A stretch of 64,000 nucleotides of DNA from Candidatus Aramenus sp. CH1 (lineage in GTDB: Archaea; Thermoproteota; Thermoprotei_A; Sulfolobales; Sulfolobaceae): positions 124,001 to 188,000 of the forward strand of contig JALBWU010000001.1 in assembly GCA_022678445.1 (NCBI GenBank), given 5' to 3'. Made by a program: the position numbers and the translations under genes. The notes under the pieces were generated by a model, which did not search any database, was not told the origin of the DNA, and saw nothing but the letters and a program-made list of their open reading frames with translations. This document shows positions 47,449-59,200 of this stretch, piece by piece (the stretch's first letter is position 1; each line of letters starts with the position of its first letter).

Positions 47449-48759
47449 ATGACTCAAATAACAGAAGCGAGGAGCGGTAACGTAACGGAGGAGATGAAGA
47501 TAATAGCCAAAGTAGAGGACGAAGACCCAAACAAGATAAGGGACAAGGTGGCAAAGGGAAAGGCGGTAATACTCAAAAACGTTGCCAGGAAGCTGGAGAG
47601 GTACACTGCACTGGGGGAAGGCCTGTCCACTAAGGTAAACGTGAACATAGGGGCTTCCACCGACCACTACGACGTAGAGGAGGAGATGAAGAAGGTGGAG
47701 ATCGCAAACAAGTACGGGGCGGACGCCATCATGGACTTGACCGACGGGGGAGACATAGACTACATGAGGAGTCTCGTGCTCAAGAGGGCGATGATGCCAG
47801 TAGGGACTGTCCCAATTTACCAAGTGTACTACGAGATGGTGGCCAAGAGAAAGTACGTAATTGACTTCACAGAAGACGACTTGTTTAACGTCATAGAGAA
47901 GCACTTCAGAGACGGCGTAGACTTCGTGACGGTTCACACTGGGATCACCTTTGAGCTGGCCAAAAAGGCCGCGGAAATAAAGAGGACCGCTGGCGTAGTG
48001 AGCAGGGGAGGGACGATAATGGCTGCTTGGTCAATATACAACGACAAGGAGAACCCCCTCTACTCAAACTTCGACTACCTTTTGGAGTTGGCGAAGGAAT
48101 ACGACGTAACCCTGAGCCTCGGAGACGCCCTTAGGCCAGGAGGCATAGACGACGCCCACGACGAGCTTCAAGTGGGTGAACTGTTAGTCAACGCAAGGCT
48201 CGCAAAAAGGGCAATAGAGAGAGGAGTTCAAGTAATGATAGAGGGTCCAGGGCACATGCCCTTGGACCACATAGCAATGGACGTAAAACTGGAGAAGGAG
48301 CTAACTGGGGGTGTACCTTATTACGTGTTGGGAATCCTCCCAACTGATGTAGCGGCTGGGTACGACCACATAGCTGGGGCGATAGGAGGCGCCATAGCGG
48401 CAATGAGCGGGGCCGACATGCTGTGCTACTTGACTCCTGCTGAGCATCTATCCCTTCCCAACCCCGAGCAGGTAAAGGAAGGGCTGATAGCCTTTAAGAT
48501 AGCTGCCCACGCTGGGGACGTAGTTAAGCTAGGAGAGAAGGCAAGGAGAAAGGACACAGAGATGAGCAGAGCGAGGGCTTCCCTCAATTGGGGCAAGATG
48601 TTCGAACTCACCTTCGACAAGGAAAGGGCTATCAAGATATACTCCCAGTACAAGAACTTCACAGGAGGGTCGTGCACAATGTGCGGCGACTTATGCGTTT
48701 ATTTAGTGTTGCCCAGAGCATTAAATAGAAAGGCACATGATAAGGGTGAGAAAGCCTGA
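47449..48759 (+). CDS. thiC: Phosphomethylpyrimidine synthase
   Basis: 436 residues. [58 protein letters not shown] and the C-terminal C-x2-C-x4-C cluster motif (CTMCGDLC) mark ThiC, which rearranges aminoimidazole ribotide into the thiamin pyrimidine by radical SAM chemistry. Leaderless with a palindromic operator. The last 23 nt overlap the Rieske ferredoxin gene. Confidence 0.96.
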   Translation: MTQITEARSGNVTEEMKIIAKVEDEDPNKIRDKVAKGKAVILKNVARKLERYTALGEGLSTKVNVNIGASTDHYDVEEEMKKVEIANKYGADAIMDLTDGGDIDYMRSLVLKRAMMPVGTVPIYQVYYEMVAKRKYVIDFTEDDLFNVIEKHFRDGVDFVTVHTGITFELAKKAAEIKRTAGVVSRGGTIMAAWSIYNDKENPLYSNFDYLLELAKEYDVTLSLGDALRPGGIDDAHDELQVGELLVNARLAKRAIERGVQVMIEGPGHMPLDHIAMDVKLEKELTGGVPYYVLGILPTDVAAGYDHIAGAIGGAIAAMSGADMLCYLTPAEHLSLPNPEQVKEGLIAFKIAAHAGDVVKLGEKARRKDTEMSRARASLNWGKMFELTFDKERAIKIYSQYKNFTGGSCTMCGDLCVYLVLPRALNRKAHDKGEKA

Positions 48760-49036
48760 AGTAAAGGTGGGAGAGAAGGTAAAGGTAGTAGAGGGAGGCC
48801 AAGAGATTCTTTTAATTTACCTCGGGGCTGGTAGGTACCTTGCCTTCGATAACAAGTGCCCACACTTGAAGTGCGACCTCTACAAGTACGGCGTCTTGAT
48901 TAGGGAAGAGCTCGTATGCCAATGCCACTTCTCCCACTTTTCTGTTAAGGACGGCAAACCAAGGAAGGGGCCAGCTAAAGAGCCCCTAAAGGTCTACAGC
49001 GTCAAAGAGGACGGGGAGTATCTAATAATTTCGTAG
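48737..49036 (+). CDS. Rieske-type [2Fe-2S] ferredoxin
   Basis: 99 residues. Cluster ligands Cys41/His43 (CPHLKC) and Cys61/His64 (CQCHFSHF); no membrane anchor, so a soluble electron carrier. Its ATG lies inside the end of thiC, which makes it translationally coupled to a radical-SAM enzyme that needs reducing electrons; a role as its donor is inference. Its 3' end overlaps the convergent aroD by 15 bp. Confidence 0.88.
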   Translation: MIRVRKPEVKVGEKVKVVEGGQEILLIYLGAGRYLAFDNKCPHLKCDLYKYGVLIREELVCQCHFSHFSVKDGKPRKGPAKEPLKVYSVKEDGEYLIIS

Positions 49037-49642
49037 GATCTTCAAGATCTCAAGAAGCGCCTTGTAGTGCATCTGGCCGGGGGCAGTTGGTTCCTTAACG
49101 TAGCCGTATACCAACCTCGAGCCCAAGATACTGAAGGCTATCCTCTCCAACGGAGGCACTCCCATGGGCATCACAGCGACGTTATCGTACTTGAGCATCG
49201 AGGCCAAGACGCCCTTGTAGTTTCCCCTTCCCACGACAGCGAACTTGACAACGAAGGCCTCCTTGTACTTTTCGTACGTCTTTTCCAGCTCGTCGACGCT
49301 CGGCACTGAGTTAAAGTAGTGGGCTGATACTATTTTCCCTATGTACTCTACCCTTCTCCTTTCCAGGAAAGATGCCTCAACGTCGTAGAGGAACCCCCTC
49401 CTGTGGAGTTCGCGCAGGAAGGCCTCCTTCTCCTCGTCCTGGATCTCCTTTACTCCTCCCTCTCTCACGTCCCTGATTGTCAGTATCAGCTTGTCCTTAA
49501 ACCTCTCCAAGAAGTCGAGGTCTACTTCCAACCTACCCATGTAGTCTAGCCTTAGCTCCACAAAGTCGGCCTCCACGGCTTCTACTAGCTTCACGTCTTC
49601 CACCTTGTAAACAGGCAAGGCTGCGACTACGTAAGTCTTCAC
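49022..49642 (-). CDS. aroD: 3-Dehydroquinate dehydratase (type I)
   Basis: 206 residues, GTG start. Type I motifs: VELRLDYM with catalytic-pocket Glu/Arg, LILTIRD, IVSAHYF with catalytic His, and the Schiff-base lysine in VVKFAVVG. Third step of the shikimate pathway. Last gene of the aromatic operon; its start overlaps the aroA stop by 4 nt. Confidence 0.92.
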   Translation of the reverse strand: MKTYVVAALPVYKVEDVKLVEAVEADFVELRLDYMGRLEVDLDFLERFKDKLILTIRDVREGGVKEIQDEEKEAFLRELHRRGFLYDVEASFLERRRVEYIGKIVSAHYFNSVPSVDELEKTYEKYKEAFVVKFAVVGRGNYKGVLASMLKYDNVAVMPMGVPPLERIAFSILGSRLVYGYVKEPTAPGQMHYKALLEILKILRNY

Positions 49643-50814
49643 GAAAGCCTCACCTTCCCTCCTAGTGCCCTTAAGTCGTCCCAGAAGTAGGGATTGCTCT
49701 TCTTAACGCACTCTGCTCCCTCTATTACCCCTCCGGAACGCGTAGCTATGTCAGCGGCCATCATTGCTATCCTGTGGTCGTTAGGGCACAGCACGTATCC
49801 CCTCCTCGGGTTAGCACCGCGAATGTATATGCTCCCTTCAGCGTAGTAGGCCTCTACTCCGAAGGCTCTTAGCCCCTCTATTATGGTGGAGACTCTATCG
49901 CTCTCCTTTATCCTCAATCTCTCCACATTCCTTAAAACGCTGACGCCGATTGCAACTGAGGCTAAGGCTGCGATCGAGGGGGCCATGTCTGGGGAATCGT
50001 CGAGCTCAAGGTCTATTGACGAGTACGACCCGGAGCCCTCCAACACCCACTTGCCGTCTTGATAAAAGCTTCTTGCTCCCATGTCCCTTAGCACGTCCAC
50101 TATGGAGTGATCCCCAAAGTACTTAGGCGGTTCGTACAAGTTGTGGATAACTACCCTACCCCCAGTTGTAAGGGAAGCTATGCCGTAAAAGGAGGCGAGT
50201 AGGTAGTCCCCTGGGACTTCTCCCTCAAAGGGGTTTAGTTTGCCCGCCTCTACCTCAATTACGTTACCCTCCATCTTCACCATTCCCCCTAGCTTGTTGA
50301 CGAGGTCCATAGTCATGAGTATGTAGCTTTTAGACGAAATGGGGGGCAACACCACGATCCTTCCCCTCCCTAGGAGGGCATATGCAAGTATGAGCCCAGA
50401 TACGTACTGGCTACTTTCGCTCCCCTCAATGACTGTCTCGTCCTCTAGCTCTCCGTATACTGTCACAGGCAACGTATTGGACGAGAAGCTAGCCCTTTTC
50501 AGCGCCTTAACTATTGCGCTTATTGGCCTCTTCCTCAGGGTCTCGTCGCCGTCGATAGTGACCCTCCTCTTTAGGGCTAAGGCAATGGGTATCAACATCC
50601 TGAGCGTAGTTGCAGAGCCTCCGACGTAAATGTGCTCCTTCCCCCTCTTCAATGCGTTAACGGCGTCGAGTGCCCTCTTTATGTCCTCAGACTCCCAGAA
50701 GTTAGTCTTGACTTCAGTAAGCAGGGAAAGAAACGCTAGCCTTATGGCAAAGCTCTTAGACTGGGGGGCCTTGACCTCCCCTTGTATTAGCGACTTCTCA
50801 ATCTCTGCTCTCAA
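49639..50814 (-). CDS. aroA: 5-Enolpyruvylshikimate-3-phosphate synthase
   Basis: 391 residues, TTG start. [45 protein letters not shown] and [15 protein letters not shown] are the EPSP synthase signatures. Transfers enolpyruvyl from PEP to shikimate-3-phosphate. Overlaps shikimate kinase by 17 nt and aroD by 4 nt. Confidence 0.95.
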   Translation of the reverse strand: MRAEIEKSLIQGEVKAPQSKSFAIRLAFLSLLTEVKTNFWESEDIKRALDAVNALKRGKEHIYVGGSATTLRMLIPIALALKRRVTIDGDETLRKRPISAIVKALKRASFSSNTLPVTVYGELEDETVIEGSESSQYVSGLILAYALLGRGRIVVLPPISSKSYILMTMDLVNKLGGMVKMEGNVIEVEAGKLNPFEGEVPGDYLLASFYGIASLTTGGRVVIHNLYEPPKYFGDHSIVDVLRDMGARSFYQDGKWVLEGSGSYSSIDLELDDSPDMAPSIAALASVAIGVSVLRNVERLRIKESDRVSTIIEGLRAFGVEAYYAEGSIYIRGANPRRGYVLCPNDHRIAMMAADIATRSGGVIEGAECVKKSNPYFWDDLRALGGKVRLS

Positions 50815-51580
50815 GCTCGACAGCCCTAGTTATAGTTACTTTCCCGTACTTACTTAACCTTTCGTAGACTGGTCCCTCTTCTCCCTCCTTTGTCACGGCA
50901 AACATCGATGGGCCGTTTCCAGAGACCCCGTATGCCAACGCACCTGTCCTCATGGCCTCAAGGATAGGCTCCCTCTCGTAGCCCAAGATCTCTGCCACTG
51001 CCACCCCGTTCAACCTCATTGCCGTAATGACGTCGCTTAAAGCCACCTTAAATATCTCCTGGAACAACGCGCTGTACTTTTTTAGGGAATTGGGGTCAAC
51101 TCTCTGCCTATTGCCCCTGGCTAGGACGAGCACAACTAGCCCGTTTGGGGGACTCTGCTTCTTAATGACCTTGAAATCCTTGTTGTATGTGAAGGACACC
51201 CCGCCGTGATACGCGGCCACTGCGTCGTCGAGGGCCCCGGTCACCGACACCCCTGCCTTGATGGAAAGTATGGCGGAAAGCTTGGGCACGTCCACGTCTA
51301 TGCCGTACTTCCTCGCTATTTCGCCTATTAGGGCAGTGGAAACGGCACTACTGCTCTTTAAGCCGCTCATCTGTGGGATCTCGGAGTGGATCTTGACCTT
51401 TAGCCTAGGCAAGTTGTACTTCTGCCTAAAGTAATCCACGATAGTCTTGACGAGTACGCTCTGTTCCCCTATTTCCTCGCCCTCCTCTACCGTTACCTCC
51501 ACTTTGAGGTCTACTGCCATAGAGGAGCCGTACCAAGAGGGTATTGCGTTTACTACCGAGACTCCTCCGTAGGTCTGCAT
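50798..51580 (-). CDS. aroK: Shikimate kinase, archaeal GHMP type
   Basis: 260 residues. [17 protein letters not shown] at the N-terminus, ATP loop [15 protein letters not shown] and C-terminal [11 protein letters not shown] show a GHMP kinase, which replaces the bacterial NMP-type AroK in archaea. Overlaps aroC by 28 nt. A methionine at residue ~21 is an alternative but less likely start. Confidence 0.93.
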   Translation of the reverse strand: MQTYGGVSVVNAIPSWYGSSMAVDLKVEVTVEEGEEIGEQSVLVKTIVDYFRQKYNLPRLKVKIHSEIPQMSGLKSSSAVSTALIGEIARKYGIDVDVPKLSAILSIKAGVSVTGALDDAVAAYHGGVSFTYNKDFKVIKKQSPPNGLVVLVLARGNRQRVDPNSLKKYSALFQEIFKVALSDVITAMRLNGVAVAEILGYEREPILEAMRTGALAYGVSGNGPSMFAVTKEGEEGPVYERLSKYGKVTITRAVELESRD

Positions 51581-52725
51581 ATCGCTTTATACCTCTCCCA
51601 CCTTTCTTGGATCACCTTAGCCTGTTCCTTGCCAAGCTTGACAGGGGGTATTACTCCAGACCTAATGGCGTGGTCTACTAGGACTAGGGAGACCATAGCC
51701 TCAACCACCGCTACCCCCCTTATGGCCACCACGGGGTCGTGCCTTCCCTTCACTGAGATCTCTGCCTCCTCCATTGTGTTGAGGTCAACTGTCTTCTGCG
51801 GTATCCTTATCGAACTAGTAGGCTTGAAAGCGCACCTAACTACTATTGGCTCGCCGTTCGTTATCCCTCCCAAGATACCTCCAGCCACGTTCCTCTTCCA
51901 CCCCAACTTCCCTTCCTTAAGCACTATCTCGTCGTTGGCCTCGCTTCCTCTCATCCTGGCCAACTTAAAGCCTAGGCCGTACTCAAAACCCACCGCTGCA
52001 GGGATAGACATTATCGCCTTAGCTAGGTCTGCCTTTATCTTGTCGAAGACGGGCTCTCCTAGCCCAGCTGGTGGGTTCTTTACCACTACCTCTGCAACTC
52101 CGCCGTAGCTGTCCCCTGATTGGTGAGCCCTCATTACCAGCTCCGTGAACTTCTCCTCTAGGCTCTTCTTTGCTGCCCTAACGGGGCTGTACTTGGAGCA
52201 GAGTACCTCCTCGAAGGTGGGCTCTTCATTAAGCTCCACGTCCCCTATACTCCTTAAGTGCCCAGCTACTATCGTGTCAGTCAACATCAACAGCTTCTTT
52301 GCTATGGCTGAGGCTATGACCCTCCCCACAGTCTCCCTCGCGCTAGACCTCCCCCCGCCCCTGTAGTCCCAGTTCTCGTAGCCGTACCTCACGATGAACG
52401 GCAGGTCGGCGTGGCCTGGCCTAGGCTTGTGCCTTATTTCCTCGTAAAGGGAGGAGATAACGTCAGTGTTCCTCACTATCACTGCTATTGGCGCCCCGGT
52501 AGTCCTCCCCTCAAATATCCCGCTAAGTATCTCAGGCTCGTCCTTCTCCCTCCTCCCTGAGACCAAGAACCTCCCGGGCCTCCTGAACGAGAGCTCGAAC
52601 TCTATGTCTTCCTTGCCCAAGGGTAAGCCAGCAGGGACCCCGTCTATCACTGCCCCCACGGCGGGACCGTGGCTCTCCCCAAAGGTGGTAACCCTAAACA
52701 GTTTACCGAACGAGTTTCCTGGCAT
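51553..52725 (-). CDS. aroC: Chorismate synthase
   Basis: 390 residues. N-terminal [46 protein letters not shown] and the C-terminal [11 protein letters not shown] are diagnostic; the enzyme needs reduced flavin to remove phosphate from EPSP. Overlaps both neighbours (aroE by 23 nt, aroK by 28 nt). Confidence 0.96.
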   Translation of the reverse strand: MPGNSFGKLFRVTTFGESHGPAVGAVIDGVPAGLPLGKEDIEFELSFRRPGRFLVSGRREKDEPEILSGIFEGRTTGAPIAVIVRNTDVISSLYEEIRHKPRPGHADLPFIVRYGYENWDYRGGGRSSARETVGRVIASAIAKKLLMLTDTIVAGHLRSIGDVELNEEPTFEEVLCSKYSPVRAAKKSLEEKFTELVMRAHQSGDSYGGVAEVVVKNPPAGLGEPVFDKIKADLAKAIMSIPAAVGFEYGLGFKLARMRGSEANDEIVLKEGKLGWKRNVAGGILGGITNGEPIVVRCAFKPTSSIRIPQKTVDLNTMEEAEISVKGRHDPVVAIRGVAVVEAMVSLVLVDHAIRSGVIPPVKLGKEQAKVIQERWERYKAICRPTEESR

Positions 52726-53488
52726 ATAGGTATTTCACCACTTCGTCCTTATTAGCGCTCTTGCCTAGCCAGATTTTCTGGGCCTCCAACGCCTGTCCCA
52801 CGAGTATCTCTAGCCCGTCCGCTGTGGCCATTCCCTTTTCCTTAGCCCTAGTGAGGAAAGACGTCATAACGGGCGTATAGACAAAGTCTATGGCCAACTT
52901 ACCCTTGATACACTGGTCCGGTGGGAAGGACGGGTCGGGAGTGGCGTTAACTATTATCTCGTAACTGAGGTTGCAGTGGTCTACATATGAGGCCTTGAAG
53001 CCCTTTTCCCTTAAGTAGGAGGCTAGCCTCTCCCCCTTCTCCCTAGTCCTGTCGTATATGTAGAGGTTGACCCCCTCCTCCGCAACAGCGACCGCTATCG
53101 CCCTCGAGGCCCCTCCTGCCCCAAAGACCAAGGTGTCGAAATAACCGTACCTCCTGAGTATCTCCTTCAACGCCAAGTAGTCAGTGTTGTAGCCCACCTT
53201 TCCCTTGATCGTGTTCACTGCCCCGACCTTTTCCGCTGTGTCGTCCAGCTTATCTAGGAACTCCATCACTTTCTCCTTATAGGGTATGGTAACGTTAAAC
53301 CCCGCACCTACCTCCAGTAGGCCTGGGATCGCTCTATCCACTTTGTCCTCTTCCAGGTCAAAGGCCAAGTAGACCGCGTTTACGCCCATAACGCTGAAGC
53401 AGTAATTGTGAATAGCGGGGGAGAGAGTGTAGCTTATCTTCCTCCCTATCACGCCGTAAAGCTTCGTGTTATAGTCTACTTCAAGCAC
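52703..53488 (-). CDS. aroE: Shikimate dehydrogenase
   Basis: 261 residues from GTG 53488. Substrate site [10 protein letters not shown] with conserved Ser residues and Lys in PYKEKVM, then [15 protein letters not shown] loop and [11 protein letters not shown]. The open frame continues into aroB, but the family N-terminus ([11 protein letters not shown]) begins about eight residues after GTG 53488, so I place the start there, overlapping aroB by 13 nt. Confidence 0.93.
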   Translation of the reverse strand: MLEVDYNTKLYGVIGRKISYTLSPAIHNYCFSVMGVNAVYLAFDLEEDKVDRAIPGLLEVGAGFNVTIPYKEKVMEFLDKLDDTAEKVGAVNTIKGKVGYNTDYLALKEILRRYGYFDTLVFGAGGASRAIAVAVAEEGVNLYIYDRTREKGERLASYLREKGFKASYVDHCNLSYEIIVNATPDPSFPPDQCIKGKLAIDFVYTPVMTSFLTRAKEKGMATADGLEILVGQALEAQKIWLGKSANKDEVVKYLYARKLVR

Positions 53489-54519
53489 TGCTCCGCGAAC
53501 CCCCTCAAGGTCTCCAGTGGAACGTCGACCCTCTTCCAGTCTCCAATCCTGGTAGGGAAGGGCATCATCACCGTGCTTCCCCTGACCTTCTTGTCCTTCC
53601 CTATGGCCTTTAGCGCCTTCTCCAGGGAAACATTTTGCCCCAGCTGGTCTACTGAGATTGGGAGGTCGTAAAGCTGTAGGAGCCATATCACGTCCTCCAC
53701 TACCCCCTCCTCGGAGTACCCCATCTCCTCTGCTATCTTAGCCTCGCACACCATGCCCACTGAAATAGCATAGCCGTGAGGTACCTTGAAGTCAGAACCG
53801 GCCTCTATTGCGTGGCCTATGGTATGGCCGAAGTTTAGCACTATCCTTACCCCCTTCTCTTCCCTTTCGTCATGCTTCACGACGTCGAGCTTGTCCTTGA
53901 CGGAATGGTAAACTACCTCCTCTAGGGAGTCCTCATCCTTTGCCATCACCCTGTCCTTGTTTAGAGAGAGGTAGTCGTAGAGCTCTTTGTCGAGAGTCAA
54001 GGAGTACTTTATTACCTCCGCCATTCCCTTCTTTAGCTCCTCAATTGGGAGGGTGCGCAGGAACTTTAGGTCTATCACTATCTTCGATGGCTGGTAGAAT
54101 GTGCCCAGGACGTTCTTTATCCCCTGGAAGTTCACTCCCGTCTTTCCGCCTATCCCAGCGTCGACCATCCCCAGGAACGTCGTGGGGACGTTGACCAGCT
54201 TTAGGCCCCTTAAGTAAATGGAGGAGGCGAACCCGACCACGTCAAGAACGGTACCTCCGCCAACTGCTATTACGTAATCGCCTCTGTCAAAGCCCTTCTC
54301 GAACATTTCCCTGACTATCGAAAGTACCGTGCTCAAGTCCTTTGCTTGTTCCCCGTCGTCCAAGGGAATAAGGAGGTCTGCCTCTAACCCTTCAAGCTTG
54401 AGGTTCTTGGAAAAAACAACTGCCTTCCTGCCGTTTATGGAGTTTACCTCCTCCGCATAGTCCTTGCCTATTACCACGTCTACTTGGGAACAGCATATCT
54501 GTTCTTGAAAAGACCTCAT
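53476..54519 (-). CDS. aroB: 3-Dehydroquinate synthase
   Basis: 347 residues. [39 protein letters not shown] and [12 protein letters not shown] supply NAD and zinc ligands. Converts DAHP into dehydroquinate. Its presence shows that this archaeon uses the classical DAHP route and not the AroA'/AroB' route of methanogens. Confidence 0.95.
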   Translation of the reverse strand: MRSFQEQICCSQVDVVIGKDYAEEVNSINGRKAVVFSKNLKLEGLEADLLIPLDDGEQAKDLSTVLSIVREMFEKGFDRGDYVIAVGGGTVLDVVGFASSIYLRGLKLVNVPTTFLGMVDAGIGGKTGVNFQGIKNVLGTFYQPSKIVIDLKFLRTLPIEELKKGMAEVIKYSLTLDKELYDYLSLNKDRVMAKDEDSLEEVVYHSVKDKLDVVKHDEREEKGVRIVLNFGHTIGHAIEAGSDFKVPHGYAISVGMVCEAKIAEEMGYSEEGVVEDVIWLLQLYDLPISVDQLGQNVSLEKALKAIGKDKKVRGSTVMMPFPTRIGDWKRVDVPLETLRGFAEQCLK

Positions 54520-55511
54520 GCAGACCTACCTAGGGCAGACGCGAGGGCCTTTATCCTGTTCATTAACACCTCAAAGGATTCCGGGGTTAGCTGTTGCTCC
54601 GAGTCGCTCAAAGCCTTCTCCGGGTTTGGGTGGACTTCGATTAGAAGCATGTCAGCTCCAGCCGCCACTGAGGCCAACGCCAAGGAGTGTACTAGCTCCC
54701 TCTTTCCGGCTGGGTGGCTGGGGTCGGCACATATGGGGAGGTGCGTCATGACCTTGGCGGCTACCATTCCTCCGACGTCTAGCGTAAACCTAGTGGCCTT
54801 CTCGAAAGTCCTTATGCCCCTCTCACATAGTACGACGTTGCCGTTACCTCCGTAAAGTAAGTACTCGGCAGCCTGTAACCACTCCTCCACAGTGTTGGCC
54901 AATCCTCTCTTTAGAAGAACTGGCTTTCCAAGGGATGCGACTTCTTTTAGTAAGGAGAAGTTCTGGGCGTTCCTGGCACCTATTTGGACCATGTCCACGT
55001 ACTTCTTAAACACCTCGGAGTCCCTCGTGTCCATGATCTCCGTTACTACTGGTAGATCTACCTCGTCCCCTACCCTCCTCAGTATCTTGACGCCTTCCTC
55101 TCCCAAGCCTTGAAAAGAATAGGGACTCGTCCTGGGCTTGTAGGCTCCACCCCTCAATAGCGACGCCCCTGCCCTCTTTACTGCCTTGGCTACGGTGAGC
55201 ACTTGTTCCTCGCTCTCCACTGCACAAGGCCCTGCAGCCACTATTACTTTCTCTCCCCCTACCTCTACGTCCTTAACCTTAACTCTAGTAGGTTCCTTCT
55301 TCCACTCGTTGCTTGCCAGCACATATGACCTCTTGGTCTTTACGGCTACCTCAACGCTCTCGTCGCTTATCTTTTCCGCCTCGCTGTCTGGCCACGCTAG
55401 TAACAGGTTCTTGCCGTAGAGGTTAAGGAACTTGTAGGAGGCAGAAGACCCCTGTAGTTTTTCCTTTAAAGTCGAGTAGTCTTTCCTATCTTTTAATACA
55501 AACAAGATCAT
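54516..55511 (-). CDS. DAHP synthase, type I-beta with N-terminal ferredoxin-like regulatory domain
   Basis: 331 residues. Residues ~1-65 form a small regulatory domain typical of class I-beta (possible aromatic amino-acid feedback site); the barrel has [39 protein letters not shown] and [11 protein letters not shown]. Condenses PEP with erythrose-4-phosphate. Overlaps tyrA and aroB by 4 nt each. Confidence 0.95.
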   Translation of the reverse strand: MILFVLKDRKDYSTLKEKLQGSSASYKFLNLYGKNLLLAWPDSEAEKISDESVEVAVKTKRSYVLASNEWKKEPTRVKVKDVEVGGEKVIVAAGPCAVESEEQVLTVAKAVKRAGASLLRGGAYKPRTSPYSFQGLGEEGVKILRRVGDEVDLPVVTEIMDTRDSEVFKKYVDMVQIGARNAQNFSLLKEVASLGKPVLLKRGLANTVEEWLQAAEYLLYGGNGNVVLCERGIRTFEKATRFTLDVGGMVAAKVMTHLPICADPSHPAGKRELVHSLALASVAAGADMLLIEVHPNPEKALSDSEQQLTPESFEVLMNRIKALASALGRSA

Positions 55512-56542
55512 TTCTTTTCACCGTCCAACTCGTGAAATAGATTCTCTAACTCGTCCATTCCAGCCTTCCTCACTTCACGTGAGAAGGGGTTCATTTCCTG
55601 GATTTCCAGAATTACGCTCTTCAGCTCGTTCACCCTCTTCACCACCTTGTATATTTCCCTGAAGTTTGTGGTCTCGAACTGGGTGAAGTCCACGTCGAAC
55701 TCCTTTCTGAGCTTCTCCAAGCTCCTACTTAAACCCATCATGTAAAAGTGGGGGAGGACTTGGACGAGGGCCATAGCCTTCTCGTGAGCCTCCAAAGTAG
55801 TCTTCACTGGTACTAGCCCGCAGTTCCTCCAGAACTCTACTACCTCGTCTACGTCCTTCGTCGTCTTGGAGGGGATCACGGCTATTTTCTCCCCTACTGG
55901 ATATAGGTAGGGGCCAAAGAGAGGGTGTACTGAGACGAAGCTGAATCCGTGCTCCGAAGACGCCTTCTCCAAGTAGGCGTAAACTGCCTGCTTGGAGGAG
56001 GATATGTCCATAACCACCTTTCCAGAAAAGTGGAGGAAAAGCCCCTTCACGAAGTCCGATAGGACTCCGGAAGGAGGAAGGGCCAAGATTACGAACTCCC
56101 CCCACCGAGACGCTTGAGCTGGATTCATATACGCGTAACCAAATTCCTTCGCGAGCTTCTCCGCCTTGTAAGAGTCCCTCCCAGTGACTACAACCTCCTG
56201 GGAGGAAAGCTTAAACAGGGAAACAAGAGACCTTGCCATTCCCCCGTATCCCACAACCACGACCTTCTTCAAAAAACTTGGGTTTATCTCGAATATCTTA
56301 GAGTACAAGAAAATTAAGTTCAGTAAGGAGTCCACCATTGTCTCAGGAAGCCCGTTCTTCTGCGCTAACGACATCCACCTTAGTCTCACTTGCTCTTCTC
56401 TCTTCTCGTCAGTCAGAGGCTGGTTCAAACGCCTTTTAACGTTCCCTACGTGCGACACTATCCTCATTCTCTGTGCTAAGAGTTCCACTATTTTCTCATC
56501 TATAGAGTCTATTTGCCTCCTGAGTTCCTCTAACTCTTTCAT
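55508..56542 (-). CDS. tyrA: Chorismate mutase-prephenate dehydrogenase fusion
   Basis: 344 residues. Residues ~1-85 are an AroQ chorismate mutase ([20 protein letters not shown] and the RR...EQVRLRW helix); from ~90 on a Rossmann prephenate dehydrogenase ([24 protein letters not shown] with catalytic His). Leads toward tyrosine. No prephenate dehydratase (PheA) gene is present in this operon. Confidence 0.92.
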   Translation of the reverse strand: MKELEELRRQIDSIDEKIVELLAQRMRIVSHVGNVKRRLNQPLTDEKREEQVRLRWMSLAQKNGLPETMVDSLLNLIFLYSKIFEINPSFLKKVVVVGYGGMARSLVSLFKLSSQEVVVTGRDSYKAEKLAKEFGYAYMNPAQASRWGEFVILALPPSGVLSDFVKGLFLHFSGKVVMDISSSKQAVYAYLEKASSEHGFSFVSVHPLFGPYLYPVGEKIAVIPSKTTKDVDEVVEFWRNCGLVPVKTTLEAHEKAMALVQVLPHFYMMGLSRSLEKLRKEFDVDFTQFETTNFREIYKVVKRVNELKSVILEIQEMNPFSREVRKAGMDELENLFHELDGEKK

Positions 56543-57477
56543 TTCATCAACTCTAGCGCTTTTTTGACCAAGGTCTGCGAGTTTATGCCGTAGTAGTCCA
56601 GGAGTTCCCTCTGGCTCCTCGCTGACCTCCCAAACGTCGTAGCCCCAACGAATCTCATTGGAACAGGGTACTTGTTTACTACTACCTCGGCCACTGCTGA
56701 ACCTATGCCCCCGTATATCATGTGCTCCTCAATTGTGAGGATCCTTCCTGTCTTCCTAGCGTAGTACTCTATGGTAGCTTCGTCGATTGGCTTGATTGTC
56801 TCTAGGTTTATCACAGCCACGCTTATCCCCATCTTTTCTAGCTCCTCTGCAGCCCTGAGCGCGTCCCAAAGCACCACTCCCGCTCCCATTATGGCTAAGT
56901 CGTCGCCGTCCCTCAACACGTAGGCCTTCCCTATTTCGAACTTGTAGTCCATCTCGTTAGTTATTGGAGGAGAGTACTCCCTTCCCATTCTGTAGTAGGT
57001 AGGACCTCTTTCCTTAATCACCACTGGCAAACTCCTTATAACGTCTGCTGGGTCTGCAGGCACGATAACCTTGAAGTTGGTCAATGTCCTCATTAGCGCT
57101 ATATCCTCAAGGGCCTGGTGACTCGAGCCATCTCCACTGTCGCTGTAGCCCGAGTGGGTCACGAAGATCTTCACGTTCATGTTCATCCTACTTATGGTGT
57201 TCCTTATCTGCTCCCACGCCCTCATCGTGAACATCGCAAAGTCCACTACAGCAGGATTTTTGCCTACTGCCGATAGCCCAGCGGCGAAGTTAACCATGTC
57301 TTGCTCCGATATACCAACGTTAAAGTACCTGTCTGGGAACTTCTCCTTGAAGTAGGACGCCCTGGTCGAGTCGCCAACGTCCGCAGTTATCACTACCAGC
57401 TCTGGGTCCTCTTCGCCTAGCTTTACGAGCGTCTTTCCGAAGGCCTCACGAATTGATAAGGTACTCCCTTGCAACAT
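56539..57477 (-). CDS. Transketolase, C-terminal subunit
   Basis: 312 residues. Pyrimidine-binding and C-terminal domains of a split transketolase: [37 protein letters not shown] and IMGAGVVL. Overlaps the N-terminal subunit gene by 32 nt. Together the two subunits make erythrose-4-phosphate, a substrate of DAHP synthase encoded two genes downstream. Confidence 0.93.
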   Translation of the reverse strand: MLQGSTLSIREAFGKTLVKLGEEDPELVVITADVGDSTRASYFKEKFPDRYFNVGISEQDMVNFAAGLSAVGKNPAVVDFAMFTMRAWEQIRNTISRMNMNVKIFVTHSGYSDSGDGSSHQALEDIALMRTLTNFKVIVPADPADVIRSLPVVIKERGPTYYRMGREYSPPITNEMDYKFEIGKAYVLRDGDDLAIMGAGVVLWDALRAAEELEKMGISVAVINLETIKPIDEATIEYYARKTGRILTIEEHMIYGGIGSAVAEVVVNKYPVPMRFVGATTFGRSARSQRELLDYYGINSQTLVKKALELMK

Positions 57478-58261
57478 TAGGACTCGCCCTCTGCTTCTTG
57501 GTGTTCTCTATGGGCGTGAAGCCCTTACCTCTAAGCGTTTTGGCGAATATTACAACTGGTTTCCTTGCCTTGAGAGCTTCTTCAACGGTGTTCACTAAGC
57601 TCATTATGTCGTGCCCATCGCACGAGAAGACTTCCCACCCCACTGCCTTCCATACGTCCTTGAGGTATCCCTTTGGCTTCACTTCCTCCGTCGAAGCGTC
57701 CAACTGGTAACCGTTTAGCTCTATGAACGCAACTATGTTGTCAAGCTTCCTCGCAACTGCATGCGTCATTGCTTCCCAGATCTCTCCTTCGTCCTGCTCC
57801 CCGTCCCCCATTATTACGAACACTCTTCCAGTGCCCTTATTCATCTTTATGCCGGTAGCGACGCCAACGCCGAAGCTTAGCCCTTGCCCTAAACTACCCG
57901 TCGACATGTCCACTCCAGGGATGAAGATCTCAGGGTGCCCCTGGAGAAGGCCGTTTATGCTCTGTATCTTCCACAGCTCTTCCTCTGGGATTAGCCCCTT
58001 CTCGTGGAGAACAGCGTACAGGGCGGGAGCAGCGTGTCCCTTGCTGAGTATTAACCAGTCCCTGTTTACTGGGTCTTTCCCGTCCCTTATGTATTTGAAG
58101 AGAAGAGTAGTGAGTATCTCTATGCTACTTAACGAGGAACCGACGTGAAGAGACTGGTCGTAGAACTGCATCCTAATGACGTTCTTCCTTGCCCTTTCTG
58201 CCTTTTCCCTTAACTTGTTTAGTTCCTCTATTGATATTGGAGTTCCATCACTTCCACCCAT
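57446..58261 (-). CDS. Transketolase, N-terminal subunit
   Basis: 271 residues. Thiamin-diphosphate domain: [32 protein letters not shown] and the GDG-x(~26)-N motif ([14 protein letters not shown] ... ELNGYQL). First gene of the ten-gene aromatic operon, with a TTCTATAC TATA element (minus strand near 58284-58291) about 26 nt upstream of its ATG. Confidence 0.93.
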   Translation of the reverse strand: MGGSDGTPISIEELNKLREKAERARKNVIRMQFYDQSLHVGSSLSSIEILTTLLFKYIRDGKDPVNRDWLILSKGHAAPALYAVLHEKGLIPEEELWKIQSINGLLQGHPEIFIPGVDMSTGSLGQGLSFGVGVATGIKMNKGTGRVFVIMGDGEQDEGEIWEAMTHAVARKLDNIVAFIELNGYQLDASTEEVKPKGYLKDVWKAVGWEVFSCDGHDIMSLVNTVEEALKARKPVVIFAKTLRGKGFTPIENTKKQRASPNVAREYLINS

Positions 58262-58324
58262 TGGTGTTGCATTTTACCCCTAGGTATAGAATAACTCTTA
58301 TTTTTTAAGCTTTCATTATTTCTC

Positions 58325-59194
58325 ATGGAACGTTACTCTAGGCAGCTGCTGGCCCTTGGTTTAGAAGTACAACAGAGGATTTCGTCCCTTAAGGTCCTTG
58401 TTGTGGGATGCGGCGCTTTAGGCAGTACTCTCTCGGACATGTTGGTAAGGCTTGGGGTAAAGGAGATAACAGTGGTTGACGCAGACGTTGTAGAGTTGTC
58501 TAATCTGCACAGGACAAGGATATTCACCGAGGAGGACGTAATGAGGCCAAAGGCTTTAGCGTGCAAGGACTACTTGTCCAAGGTAAACAGGGAGGTTAAG
58601 GTAAACGCTGTAGTAGACGTGGTTGACGCGGAAAACGTAGAGGAGCTGGTCAGGGGCAAAGACGTAGTATTCGACGCGTTAGACAACGTAAACTACAGGC
58701 TGATCCTAAACGACGCGTGCGTTAAGAACAACGTACCCCTCATATACGCAGGGGTCGGAGGGGAGTACGCTTCTGCCAAGCTGGTCGTCCCTGGGAAAAC
58801 GGCCTGCCTCTCGTGCTTCTTGGAGCCAGTGGACTCCCCCAACGCCTGCGAGACCATTGGCACCACTATAGCTACTGTAGACGCCATAGCTTCCGTACAG
58901 ATCCAACTCCTCATCAACTACTTAAGAGGGAAAGAGGACGACGAAATGATAATCCTTGACATGTCCAACTTGTCGATGGAGAGGGTAAAAATGAGCAGGA
59001 ATCCCAAGTGCGAGGCGTGCTCCCTCCACGAGTACAGATACCTCAACTACAAGTTCACTTCGTGTGGACTGTTCAGGTATCCTAGAGTTTCAGGCACATT
59101 GACGTACAGTTCAGGGGACGTGGAAGTCTACAAGGTAGGCGATGGAGTACTCCTTTGCTATGGAGAAAAGTGTTATAAGAAAACCACTAAGTAA
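58325..59194 (+). CDS. E1-like adenylyltransferase (ThiF/MoeB/UbaA family)
   Basis: 289 residues. ATP-binding VVGCGALGS (27-34), [11 protein letters not shown] arginine, [15 protein letters not shown] region and zinc-binding C-x2-C pairs (CLSC, CEAC). It adenylates the C-terminus of ubiquitin-like sulfur carriers (SAMP/Urm1, MoaD or ThiS type). The last ~50 residues extend beyond the minimal domain. Own promoter in the 63-bp divergent gap with transketolase. Confidence 0.9.
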   Translation: MERYSRQLLALGLEVQQRISSLKVLVVGCGALGSTLSDMLVRLGVKEITVVDADVVELSNLHRTRIFTEEDVMRPKALACKDYLSKVNREVKVNAVVDVVDAENVEELVRGKDVVFDALDNVNYRLILNDACVKNNVPLIYAGVGGEYASAKLVVPGKTACLSCFLEPVDSPNACETIGTTIATVDAIASVQIQLLINYLRGKEDDEMIILDMSNLSMERVKMSRNPKCEACSLHEYRYLNYKFTSCGLFRYPRVSGTLTYSSGDVEVYKVGDGVLLCYGEKCYKKTTK

Positions 59195-59200
59195 ATAATT

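Noticed and set aside
53489-53686. N-terminal extension of shikimate dehydrogenase into aroB
   Set aside because: The extension is out-of-frame aroB sequence; the conserved N-terminus begins just after GTG 53488.
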